NCBI GenBank assembly: GCA_001549895.1
Contig: AP014719.1
Coordinates: forward strand, 4,278,001-4,342,000
Direction of reading: 5' to 3'
Source of the DNA: Arthrobacter sp. Hiyo8
Lineage (GTDB): Bacteria; Actinomycetota; Actinomycetes; Actinomycetales; Micrococcaceae
DNA length: 64,000 nt
Shown here: positions 17,762 through 26,154 of the stretch, piece by piece
How the letters are laid out: each line of letters opens with the position of its first letter
Numbering within the stretch: position 1 is the first letter of the stretch
Program-made: the position numbers and the translations under genes
Notes under the pieces: generated by a model
The model's database searches: none
Told to the model about the DNA's origin: nothing
What the model saw: only the letters and a program-made list of their open reading frames with translations

Positions 17762-19071
17762 TCAGGACTCCTTGGCAGCGGCGGCCGGTTCGTTGGCCGG
17801 GATCTTCTTGCCCAGAAGGTACAGGCGGCGAACGGACCAGCAGAACAGGACCACCAGCAGGACATTTCGCACCGTCAAAACCAGCGCCATGAAGGGGTTG
17901 TTGTGGCTGAGCGCGTCGTAGAAGAGGGGATAGATGAAGTATGTGGCCACACCGATGGCGATGAGCATCGCCGCGGGAACCCGCCATTCTTTCCAGCTGT
18001 GGGCAAGCCGACCGCGACTGCAGGCGCGAGCCACACCATGAACTGGGGTGACCCGACCTTATTGAACACGACGAAAGCCGTGGCCATCGTCAGGGATCCA
18101 GCCAACAACAGTTCGGTGCGGTCCGCCCCGCCGGTTCGCTTGCCGTTGTGGAGTGCCCAGAAGGTCAGGGCCGCCACCAGGATCGCGGCCAGGGCGAGAA
18201 GGGGCTGCATGAGGAAGGACATGAAGGCGGTGCCAGGACCATCCACTTGCATCGAGTTGATGTCCGTGTTCATGTACATCCTCGAGTCACCCACGTGGAG
18301 GACCGACAGCCACAACCAAGGAGTGGTGAAGGTGGCTTCCAATTGCATGCCACGATCGCCTTGCTGGGTCAGGAAGTTGAGGAGCCGCGGCAGTTGACCC
18401 ACTGCCGCCGTGAGGGCGATGACCAAAACGCTGGTCAGAATTCCGGCAGCGACCACTTTGGTTCGCTGCTTGACCACGGTGAACAACGAAAGCATGACGG
18501 CGGCCGGCCAAACCTTCATCCACGTGGCAATGCTCAGGAGGGTCGAGGCAATGAAAGGGTGTGATACGCCGTATGCCAAGGCGATTAGCACGATCGGCGC
18601 AGTCAGACCGTCCACCCGGGCGAATCCCAGCCAACCCATGATGAAGACGAAGACCAGCCACCACCATCCCGCCGGGATGGCCTCGCGATGGCGGCCCGTC
18701 CGGTGAGCTTGGCTAGAGCGACGCCGTTGAGCAGGGTGATCATGAGTACCCAGAGAAAGAAGAACGGCCGGGTCCAGCCAAGCCCGCGATCGCCATAGGC
18801 ACCAAGGCGAGAACGGGGTAGACCCACGGGCTGGGGCCGCCGCTGAGGTTCTCATCCCGGAACCCGGCGGAGGTCCAGTCCCGGTAGATGAAAGTGTCGC
18901 TAAAGGCCTCGCCGCGCAGGGAAAGGATCAGCGCGAACACCAGGAAGACCAAGTGCACGACGCAGAAGCCTACAAGCAGGCCTTTGGGGAATTGAGCCTT
19001 GCCTCCAGCGAAGGGGGAAGAACCCGATGACGGAACCGTGTGAGCGCGCTGAAGAATGAGTCCGTGGAAAT
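17762..19071 (-). CDS. GT87-like membrane glycosyltransferase, paralogue, apparent AUU start (frameshifted)
   Basis: About 437 residues after restoring four bases. Same architecture as the next gene: GEAFSDTFIYRDWTSAGF, SPWVYPVLALVPMAIAG, ARVDGLTAPIVLIALAYG, SIATWMKVWPAAVM, QLEATFTTPWLWLSVL, NKVGSPQFMVWLAP. Breaks at 18986-18989 (GGGG for GGGGG), 18770-18772 (GGG), 18681-18682 (CC) and 18004. The N-terminal frame has no ATG, GTG or TTG after its last stop; ATT at 19071 lies 7 nt after AAGGA and gives ISTDSFFSALTRF, matching ISVRFFDGLARV of the paralogue. Divergent from the second MptB-like gene. Confidence 0.75.
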
Positions 19072-19299
19072 GGGAGGATCCTTGTCAGGTAGTAATCGTC
19101 ACAGGGTGCCGTAAGGCGCAGCGGCCCGGAGCCGCCAGAGCCCCATCCATTCTATCTCAGGCCCCTTTCGCAGGCCGACCGATGGTCCGGTTGGCCCCGG
19201 GAAGCCAAGGGTGGCGATGCTACAGTTGCAATAATCCATGGCATCCGGAAGTGCCACTTTGGCCCGGATGCGGCAGGGAACCGGACAGGATTTTGTTTG
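19072..19299. promoter_or_regulatory. Divergent promoter region between GT87-like and MptB-like genes
   Basis: 228 bp without a believable ORF. A hairpin GCATCCGG (19241-19248) / CCGGATGC (19264-19271) ends about 28 nt before the MptB-like start and could lie in its leader; TTGCAATAAT at 19226-19235 is AT-rich and may belong to a promoter. No operator recognised. Confidence 0.35.
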
Positions 19300-20911
19300 A
19301 TGGTGACGTCGAAGTTTCGTGAGCGTGAGGTGGGGAGTTCGTTGGCTCATCCAGAGGCGCTTGGCGATTCCAACGCCCCGGTACACGGCACCGTGATAGC
19401 CAAAGCGGCGAGGACGGCGATCCTCCAAGGGTTCGTCGGGTCGTTGCTCATGGTGGCAGGCTCGATCGGCGTCGGCTGGCTGGCCAGCAGCAGCGCCTTG
19501 ATCCGTACTCCTATTTTCATCATGGCCAGGACATCTCCGGTTGGCGTGATCCTTTGCACCGTGATGCTCTGCCTCGGTGCACTCCTGCTCCTACGCTCTT
19601 GGCTGCGCATTGCCCAGCGGATCGGCGGATGGAACCCGTCCTCGCGTCCGGTGCTGCGGCGAGCACTGTGGATGTGGGCACTCCCGATGATGTTCAGTTT
19701 GCCGTTGTTCAGCAGGGACGCTTATGCCTACATCGGCCAAGGCCGGCTCATGGAGCAGGGCCTGAACCCATACACCAACGGAATCTCGGCCCTGAGCAAC
19801 TACTTTTCACTCGGGCCCGACAAATTATGGACGGAAGCACCTACGCCTTACGGTCCGCTATGGCTCTGGATCGAACAAGGTGCCGTGTGGGTGAGCGCCA
19901 GCGTCCCCGAGCTTGCTTTGATTCCCTTCCGCCTGGCTGCCCTCGCCGGTGTCATCCTGCTCGCTGTCTACGTTCCCCGTCTGGCCGCGCTCCACGGCGT
20001 GAACCCGGACCGTGCGCTCTGGCTTGGCGTCCTCAACCCGGTCCTCCTGATCAACTTCATCGCCAGCGCGCACAATGACTCCTTGATGCTGGGACTGGTT
20101 GTTGCCGGACTGTACTTCGCCTCGGTAAAACGGCCTGTGTTGGGAATCGTGCTGATCACGGCCTCGATCGCCATCAAGCCGATTACCTTGATTGCCTTGC
20201 CTTTTGCGGGGCTGCTGTGGGCCGGTGCCCGTGCCGGTTGGGCCGCAGAATGCTCTGTTGGACGGCCACCTTGGGTTTGTCCTTAGGCTTGCTGGCCGCC
20301 GCAGGACTGGTGAATGGCCTGGGGTTTGGCTGGCTTGGCGCCCTCCAGACTCCGGGAGCCGTCTGGATCTGGTACGCGCCGGTGGGTTTGCTGGCACACA
20401 CGGTGGGATTCGTCGTCGGACTTTTCGGCGGTCCAGGCGTTCCGGTGACGGATGTTATCCAGACTGCCGGAACGGCGGTCTCGGCGCTTGCCATCGTCTG
20501 GCTCGCCGTTCGGACCCCGGCCGCGGAATCGGCATGCCCGCGCCGCTCGACGACGAACCCGAGTTCAACAAGACTGTGCTTCGCCGGATGGCCTGGGCAT
20601 TCGCCGCTGTCGTCGTCCTGGCGCCTGTGATTCAGCCTTGGTACATGGTGTGGCTGCTGGTGTTCTTCACCGTGACGGGAGTCGCGGACGGCGCCCAGCT
20701 CCGGACGGTCTTCTACTTGACGGCGTTCTTCACCCTTATCGCCCTGACAGACCAATTGAGTGTCTTCCAGTGGATCCCCATCGAGGTGGTACGCGGAGTG
20801 GCCATTGCCATTGCGGTTTCTTTCATCGCCTACTTGGTGTTCTTTGACAAGAAGACCCACGTGCTGTTCCGCCCGCGTCGCGGGATTTTGAAGCTCAAGC
20901 CGAAGTCCTGA
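19300..20911 (+). CDS. MptB-like mannosyltransferase, second copy (frameshifted twice)
   Basis: About 537 residues, 12-13 hydrophobic segments. Closely parallel to the gene at 14868: FSRDAYAYIGQGRLMEQGLNPYTNGISALSNYFSLG, APTPYGPLWLW, SAHNDSLMLGLVVAG, SIAIKPITLIALPFAGLLWAG and VIQPWYMVWLLVFFTV. The acidic residue of FSRDAY is the likely catalytic base in the first loop. Breaks at 20240-20244 (GGGCC for GGGCCC, restoring GWARRMLCWTATLG) and 20519-20520 (GG for GGG, restoring RTPGRGIGMPAPLDDE). ATG at 19300 follows AGGA by ~10 nt. Predicted polyprenyl-phosphate-mannose dependent; a functional split between the two copies is unknown. Confidence 0.83.
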
Positions 20912-20918
20912 ACCGGAT

Positions 20919-21596
20919 TCAGCCGAGGTGTTTCATGGCTTCACGCAGGGATAGCGGGCTGAGCCTGGTCCTCCGGCTTTCAACGTAGCTCCGCACCCAT
21001 TGAGGATCGGTCTTGGCGTACTCCCGCAGGGTCCAGCCGATTGCCTTCCTGATGAAGAACTCCTTGTCGGCAAGGTTGGCGTCAAGTGCCGCGGCCAGAA
21101 GTTCTTGGTCCGTGGCCGACTTTGCCTTGAGCTGGGAGGTGATGGACGCCCGACGGATCCAGAAGTCCTCGTCGCTTGCCCATGTCCGCAAGAGCGGGGT
21201 CAGCGTGCTTCGGTGGTGTTGCAGAAGGGCGCAAATACGGTCGGAGACACCGTCAACGAAGTCCCACCATGCGCCGGTCCGGATGATTTCTTCGTACAGC
21301 GGCAGCATCTCCAGATCCTTGGCCACGGACTTGAGCGAGGTCAGATCGATGGCCGCGTAGCGTTCTTCCCGCCATGTGGCTTCCCGCCACAGCAGCCGGA
21401 CATCGTCACGAAGTTCGGAAGGGGACCCGAAAGGGATTTCCTTCGCGGTCGCGAGGACAATGCGACGGACTACGGGGACCCTGACACCGAGGACAGGCAT
21501 GGATGATTTCATGTAGGCCTGTGCCGCCTTCGCGCGGTCCGGGTCTGCCTCTGCCTGCAGGCGTTCACGGATGATGGCGATTCTTCGGTGTTCCAT
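20919..21596 (-). CDS. DNA alkylation repair protein, AlkD-like HEAT-repeat glycosylase
   Basis: 225 residues, intact, all helical. Typical features: MPVLGVRVPVVRRIV, W-R-E-A-T-W-R-E-E-R-Y-A-A-I, TGAWWDFVDGVSDRI with the conserved Trp-Asp pair, and DEDFWIRRASITSQL, then ADKEFFIRKAIGWTLREYAKTDP. AlkD enzymes remove bulky or positively charged alkylated purines without base flipping. Convergent with the MptB-like gene, 7 nt apart. Confidence 0.9.
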   Translation of the reverse strand: MEHRRIAIIRERLQAEADPDRAKAAQAYMKSSMPVLGVRVPVVRRIVLATAKEIPFGSPSELRDDVRLLWREATWREERYAAIDLTSLKSVAKDLEMLPLYEEIIRTGAWWDFVDGVSDRICALLQHHRSTLTPLLRTWASDEDFWIRRASITSQLKAKSATDQELLAAALDANLADKEFFIRKAIGWTLREYAKTDPQWVRSYVESRRTRLSPLSLREAMKHLG

Positions 21597-21732
21597 ACGG
21601 CGACTTTAGGACACCCGTGGGCCGGCGCGGACGCGCAACCCTGTTGACCGGGCTGATGGTGCCCATAGAGTGGGTGGAAGGGTTTGTCCGGTGGCCGGTC
21701 CGGCCCCTCTTCTTGATGCTTGGAGGCCTTTG

Positions 21733-22498
21733 ATGTCCATGGTGAAGACGCCAGAAGAGATTGCGCTCATGCGCGAAGCCGGAAGGGTGGTTGCCAACAC
21801 GCTTTCGGCGGTTCGTTCGCACGCCGGGGTTGGCGTGTCGCTCAAGGAACTGGACGAGGTTGCAGCCGCTTTCATGGAGGCCGCCGGAGCTAAGCCGGCG
21901 TTCCTGAACTATCGCCCGCGGTGGGCGTCCACGCCTTTTCAGGGGTCATCTGCACGAGCGTCAACGACGCCGTGGTGCACGGCATCCCGGACGGGTATGT
22001 GTTGCAGGATGGCGATCTGTTGAGCGTCGATTGCGGGCCTTCGTGGAGGGCTGGTGCGGGGACGCGGCAGTCAGTTTCATTGTGGGCACCTCGGATCCGG
22101 TGGACCAGGAATTGATCGATGCCACCGACGCCGCCCTCGCCCGCGGTATCGACGCTGCCCGGATTGGAAACAAGATGGGCGACCTTGCGTACGCCATTGG
22201 CGGAGAAGCCAAGCGCAGCGGCTACGGGATCCTCGCCGATCACGGCGGGCACGGCATTGGCCGGACCATGCACGCCGAGCCGAGCGTGCCGAACATGGGG
22301 CGGCCCGGCCGCGGCGTGAAGCTCGTGGACGGCTTGGTGATCGCCATCGAGCCGATGTTGATCCTGGGCGGCAGCGACGACTATTACCACGACGACGACC
22401 AGTGGACCTTGCGCTCGGCCAACGGCCGCCGTGCTGCGCACAGCGAACATACCGTGGCGATCACCGCGGATGGACCGCTTGTCTTGACGCTTCCCTAG
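21733..22498 (+). CDS. map: Methionine aminopeptidase, type I (frameshifted twice)
   Basis: About 255 residues. Removes N-terminal methionine from new proteins. MVKTPEEIALMREAGRVVANTL, then after the first break VGVHAFSGVICTSVNDAVVHGIPD, metal ligands in LLSVDCGAFVEGWCGDAA, GYGILADHGGHGIGRTMHAEPSVPN and AIEPMLILG. Breaks at 21915-21917 (CCC for CCCC) and 22036-22038 (GGG for GGGG). GGAGG 6 nt upstream of ATG 21733 supports the start. This is the only map in the window; many actinobacteria have two. Confidence 0.94.
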
Positions 22499-22529
22499 CT
22501 GGGTAGTTTCGGCATACGGGACCGGAAAG

Positions 22530-23113
22530 TCAGCGCCGCAGGCGCATGACCGCCCTTCCGGGCACCGCCGTGGAAACCGTGGAGAAGCCGGCCGCCCCAA
22601 ACAACTTCACAGTTCCCTGGTAGAGATCGGCCGGACCGGCCTTGGGCCGAAGCGACGGATCCACGGGGTAGCCTTCCACGATGTCGGCGCCATGCGCGAA
22701 GGCATGCCCGACGGCGGCCTCCAGCAATGCGCCGGCCACCCCGCTCCGGCGGTGGCCGGGAGAAACCACGAAACAGCTCACCGACCAAACTTCCGCGCCT
22801 TCCAGGCCGCCCGTTCCTGCGGCCTTGAGGACTTGGGATCGTTCGATGCGCGGATAGCACTGGCGCGGCTCCACCGCGCACCAGCCCACTGCTTCGCCGC
22901 CCCGGAAAGCGAGGACGCCAGGTTCGGGGCCGTCGTCGAATTTGGCTTTGAGCTGTTCCTTCCGTGCCTTGGGGGAGTGTTCTTCCAATCCTGACCGGCG
23001 AGAGCGAACCACCGGCACCAACAGCGCGAAGGCTCGCCGCGGACGCCGAATAGCCTTTCGACATCCGGCCAGCTTGCGGGGCCCGTGATGATGGCTTCGG
23101 AAGTGTTTCTCAT
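22530..23113 (-). CDS. GNAT family N-acetyltransferase (frameshifted)
   Basis: About 194 residues. The acetyl-CoA loop is SPGHRRSGVAGALLEAAV (R-x2-G-x-A), preceded by WSVSCFVV. N-terminus RLFGVRGEPSRCWCRWFAL has a Trp/Cys-rich stretch common in a GNAT subgroup of actinobacteria (xxRCWCxWF). One base is missing at 22981-22985, restoring QDWKEHSPKARKEQL or similar. Convergent with map. Acceptor substrate unknown. Confidence 0.8.
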
Positions 23114-23166
23114 CCGACCAGCCTAGATACCGGACGCCCTGCCCGCCTCAGTTGGACGCAGAGAAT

Positions 23167-23197
23167 GAAAAACACCCCGGTCCGAAGACCGGGGTGT
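23167..23197 (-). terminator. Rho-independent terminator after tRNA-Arg
   Basis: Perfect 11-bp stem ACACCCCGGTC / GACCGGGGTGT (23172-23182 and 23187-23197) with a 4-nt loop and five T on the - strand (AAAAA at 23167-23171). Confidence 0.9.
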
Positions 23198-23247
23198 AAC
23201 CGATGGCCCAACTCATCCATGAAGGATGTCTCGACTCATCACACAAG

Positions 23248-23320
23248 TGCCCCAGGAGGGAATCGAACCCCCGACCGTCGGATTAGAAGGCCGCTGCTCT
23301 ATCCTCTGAGCTACTGGGGC
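23248..23320 (-). tRNA. tRNA-Arg (TCT)
   Basis: Acceptor GCCCCAG/CTGGGGC with discriminator A, D-arm GCTCAGAGGATAGAGC, anticodon loop CTTCTAA (TCT reads AGA), T-arm GGGGGTTCGATTCCCTC. 73 nt, CCA not encoded. A strong terminator lies about 50 nt downstream. Confidence 0.92.
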
Positions 23321-23365
23321 TGGAACCGCACCCAAGTGTATCGCTGGGTTTGGCTAGCCAACAAT

Positions 23366-24667
23366 TCAGGAGGATTGCCGGGCCTTCAGGATCGGGCAGG
23401 GGATTCGTACTATGCCTTTGAAAAATACAGGAGAGGTCGGAATATCGTAGAAGTCGGTATCGGACGCGGGTGCACAGAGATTGCGCGCGGTGCGGACGTG
23501 CTCGGCCCAGACAGGACCATTGTTTCTGGATGTCGAGGGCGGGAAGTACATCGACGCCAAGAGAAGCGAGAAAGCCATGAGTGCCGCAATGGGTGCAGCA
23601 CGCCCAAACCTTGCCAACGCGGAAGCAAGCAACGGAACCGTGGCGAGGACGAACATCGTAGGCACTACCGAGTACCTCCCAAACACGAACCTGGCGGGCC
23701 AATCCGCCGCCGAGAAGGTTGCGTAGTCCAGGTACGGTGCCGGGTTCGAAGCGACGCAGGCAACCCAAATAACCATCGAGGCCGTGATGAAGAACGCGGC
23801 CAGCCATTTCTCCCGCGCAGAGCCCAAGATCAGGACAGCCACCGGGACGGCGAGGACGAGGAGGGAGGCCACGATCATCGGAGCAGCTCCGAAGTTCACG
23901 ATTTGTTGCATGACACCGGACGCGGTGCCGTAGACGATGGGTCCTGCGGTGTTGATAAACCACCCGTAAACCGGGGACCAGGGGTCAAGCTGGTAGCTCG
24001 CGCCGCCGCTTGTTCGAGGATGCGTCACCGTCGCAATAACCTGGCAGGCAAGACCCAGGCTGAGACCCGCGCGGGCGGCCCACATGTTTTTGTCCCTCAG
24101 CCGGTAAAGGAAGAGCGGAACAAAGACAATCGAGATGATCTCGGTCAAGGAGGCGAGGGCCGCGACGACAAAAAGCATGCCTCCCTCGAGTTTGGACTTT
24201 GCCGGTTTCATCAATAGCCAGGGAGTGAGCCAGAGCAGGTACCAGTGCAGGTTCGCGAAGTTTCCAAGAGCCTCAAAAGCGCCGACGTTCACGAAAATGG
24301 GAACCGCGGCCCAAGCTACGCGGATCCAGGTGTTGCTGGTCAAGGCTTGGGCGCAGTGGTACGTCATGAGGGCGACGCCGGCCACAGCCGCGCAAGCCAA
24401 TACAGTAAGCGCAATAGCGTAGTCCTCAAGTGCGAAGAACCGGACAACCACCTCGGCTGCGAGGCGGGGGACGACGTGGAGATAGCCTGCGTACGGCCGG
24501 ATCGGCGTGAAAGTCCGGGTCGGGTTCAAAGCGTCCGTGAGAAACACCGCGCCGTCTTCCGCCCAGACGACGCCTTGGGCCGTTGCTGGGATCCGCCAGA
24601 ACGACACCAGCGTCAGCAAAATAAGGGCGCCCACGTAGGACGCACTTCTAGCCAGAGTAATTTTCAC
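23366..24667 (-). CDS. Multi-pass membrane protein of unknown function
   Basis: 433 residues, intact, with about 10-11 hydrophobic segments. First extracytoplasmic loop reads VVWAEDGAVFLTDALNP, an acidic pair position like that of GT-C enzymes, followed by PYAGYLHVVPRLAAEV. Other stretches: NFANLHWYLLWLTPWLL, LTEIISIVFVPLFLYRL, ARFVFGRYSVVPTMFVLATVPLL. The fold looks like a membrane glycosyltransferase but no family signature is certain. Located just upstream of tRNA-Arg, on the same strand; the spot next to a tRNA raises the thought of transfer, but base composition looks ordinary. Confidence 0.7.
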   Translation of the reverse strand: MKITLARSASYVGALILLTLVSFWRIPATAQGVVWAEDGAVFLTDALNPTRTFTPIRPYAGYLHVVPRLAAEVVVRFFALEDYAIALTVLACAAVAGVALMTYHCAQALTSNTWIRVAWAAVPIFVNVGAFEALGNFANLHWYLLWLTPWLLMKPAKSKLEGGMLFVVAALASLTEIISIVFVPLFLYRLRDKNMWAARAGLSLGLACQVIATVTHPRTSGGASYQLDPWSPVYGWFINTAGPIVYGTASGVMQQIVNFGAAPMIVASLLVLAVPVAVLILGSAREKWLAAFFITASMVIWVACVASNPAPYLDYATFSAADWPARFVFGRYSVVPTMFVLATVPLLASALARFGRAAPIAALMAFSLLLASMYFPPSTSRNNGPVWAEHVRTARNLCAPASDTDFYDIPTSPVFFKGIVRIPCPILKARQSS

Positions 24668-24912
24668 GATCTGTCCCCCAAAGAGCAGGCCCGAGACTGG
24701 GCGATCGTACCCAATTTAGATGGCGGTTCCGTATTTTCAAAAACCCCGCCGGTCTTTGTGGGCGGCGCCCCATTCTGCGTCTAACTTGTCCTCCACAATC
24801 CGCGTAAGAACAGGGCTATCCACATACGTGGATTTGGTACTCCCGCGGGCGTTCGCGGCACGCGAAGCTGGGAGAGCCAGACAGGCAGCTCAACTCACGT
24901 TAGGACAAGACC

Positions 24913-25478
24913 ATGAATGACATCATCACTGTCCGGGGATTCGTTGCCACGGAACCCAAAAGTTCGACGACCCCGGGCGGAACCCGGACGGCATCGTTCC
25001 GGCTCGGTTCAACGGAGCGCAGGTTCGACCGTGCCAATGATGTCTGGGCGGATGGCAACACAAATTGGTTCAGCGTCCAGGCGTTCAGGCATCTAGCGGG
25101 AAACATTGGCTGCAGCGTCAAGAAGGGCCAGCGGGTCATCGTCGTCGGGAAACTGAAGCTGAGGCAATGGGAACACGACGGCAAGATCTACCAAGTCGCC
25201 GAAATTGTCGCCGAGTCGGTGGGTCACGACCTCATGTGGGGCTCGGCGAACTTCATCCGGACCACCGGCAGCAACAGCCCGCAGACCATGCCCGCGGCCC
25301 CGAGGTGGAGCCAGAGAACCCATGGCCTTCGGCGGAGGAAGATGCGGAAGGCGACCCGCATGACGACGAGGATGGCAGTGCCGCAGCCGAGCGGGAAGTT
25401 ATCCTTCCGGCAGGAGAAGGCGATGAGTCGGTACTCGTTGATACTGAGACGGGAGAACTTGTGGACGCCAAGGTTTGA
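24913..25478 (+). CDS. ssb: Single-stranded DNA-binding protein, SsbB-type (frameshifted)
   Basis: About 188 residues. OB fold over residues 1-110: MNDIITVRGFVATEP, RTASFRLGSTERRF, NWFSVQAFRHLAGNIGCSVKKGQRVIVVG and a Q-W-x-H-D-G-K strand. The tail after ~115 is acidic (AEEDAEGDPHDDEDGS) but does not end in the DDDLPF-type tip of the main SSB, so this is an accessory SSB. One base is missing at 25296-25297 (GCGGCCCC should have one more G), restoring MPAGPEVEPENPWPSAEED. Confidence 0.88.
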
Positions 25479-25579
25479 AATGGAACTGGCCTTGAAATGG
25501 AGCCGGCCTTGAAACAGGGGCCGCCGCGGATGCCATGCGGCGCGGCGCGTGGTGTACCGCATGGCAGAATAGCCGGGTG

Positions 25580-26107
25580 ATGAGCAGGGGAAAGCCGCAA
25601 AAACCATCTGGACGCCGCCACGCTGCCGGAAGCCCGGGTTTGCTGCTTGCGGTGCCGTTACTTCTGGCCGGACTGGTGGCCGGCTGCACGGCGCCTGCAC
25701 CAACGGTGTCAAGAAGCACTGGGTTTCATCGCCCACCCCCTCGACTACAGCCAGCTCCACCCCCGCCGTCACACCCAGTGCTGGCAACCCCTCGGCATCG
25801 ACTTCGCTCAGCGCGGCACTGCCGCGCTGAAGCAGACCATGGAGTCCGTACTCAAGACGATTGCCGCGGCAACCCCAAACCGGCACAAGACGCACTGCGA
25901 TCACAGCTCGTTTCGGCCGGCATCGCCGACTCTGCCGTAGAGGTGTCCGCGAGCAAGACGCCGACGGGACTGGATGTCGACGCCATCGAGGCCGCGGCCA
26001 GGCTGGACAAGGACTGCGTCATGGGTGAGATCAGGGACGGGCAGGTTTCAGTGTCGGTCCTGCCCGTGTTGGCCAGCGGCAAATGCTTCGTCGGGGATTC
26101 CCGCTAG
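25580..26107 (+). CDS. Small lipoprotein, DUF6993-like (frameshifted three times)
   Basis: About 176 residues. Signal peptide with lipobox: LLLAVPLLLAGLVAGC, so lipid-anchored outside the membrane. A Ser/Thr/Pro-rich linker follows (SSPTPSTTASSTPAV after correction), then a domain with LKQTMESVLKTIAAAT, LVSAGIADSAVEVSASKTPTGLDVDAIEAAA and CVMGEIRDGQVSVSVLPVLASGKCFVG. The paired cysteines in the C-terminal part may form a disulfide. Breaks at 25721-25723 (GGG), 25822-25823 (CC) and 25877-25879 (AAA); after three insertions the frame returns. Function unknown; found as a conserved small lipoprotein in this group. Confidence 0.7.
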   Translation: MSRGKPQKPSGRRHAAGSPGLLLAVPLLLAGLVAGCTAPAPTVSRSTGFHRPPPRLQPAPPPPSHPVLATPRHRLRSARHCRAEADHGVRTQDDCRGNPKPAQDALRSQLVSAGIADSAVEVSASKTPTGLDVDAIEAAARLDKDCVMGEIRDGQVSVSVLPVLASGKCFVGDSR

Positions 26108-26154
26108 CAGGGCCGAATGTGAGTTATGCCTTGCCACCCATTAGATTTAACGGC

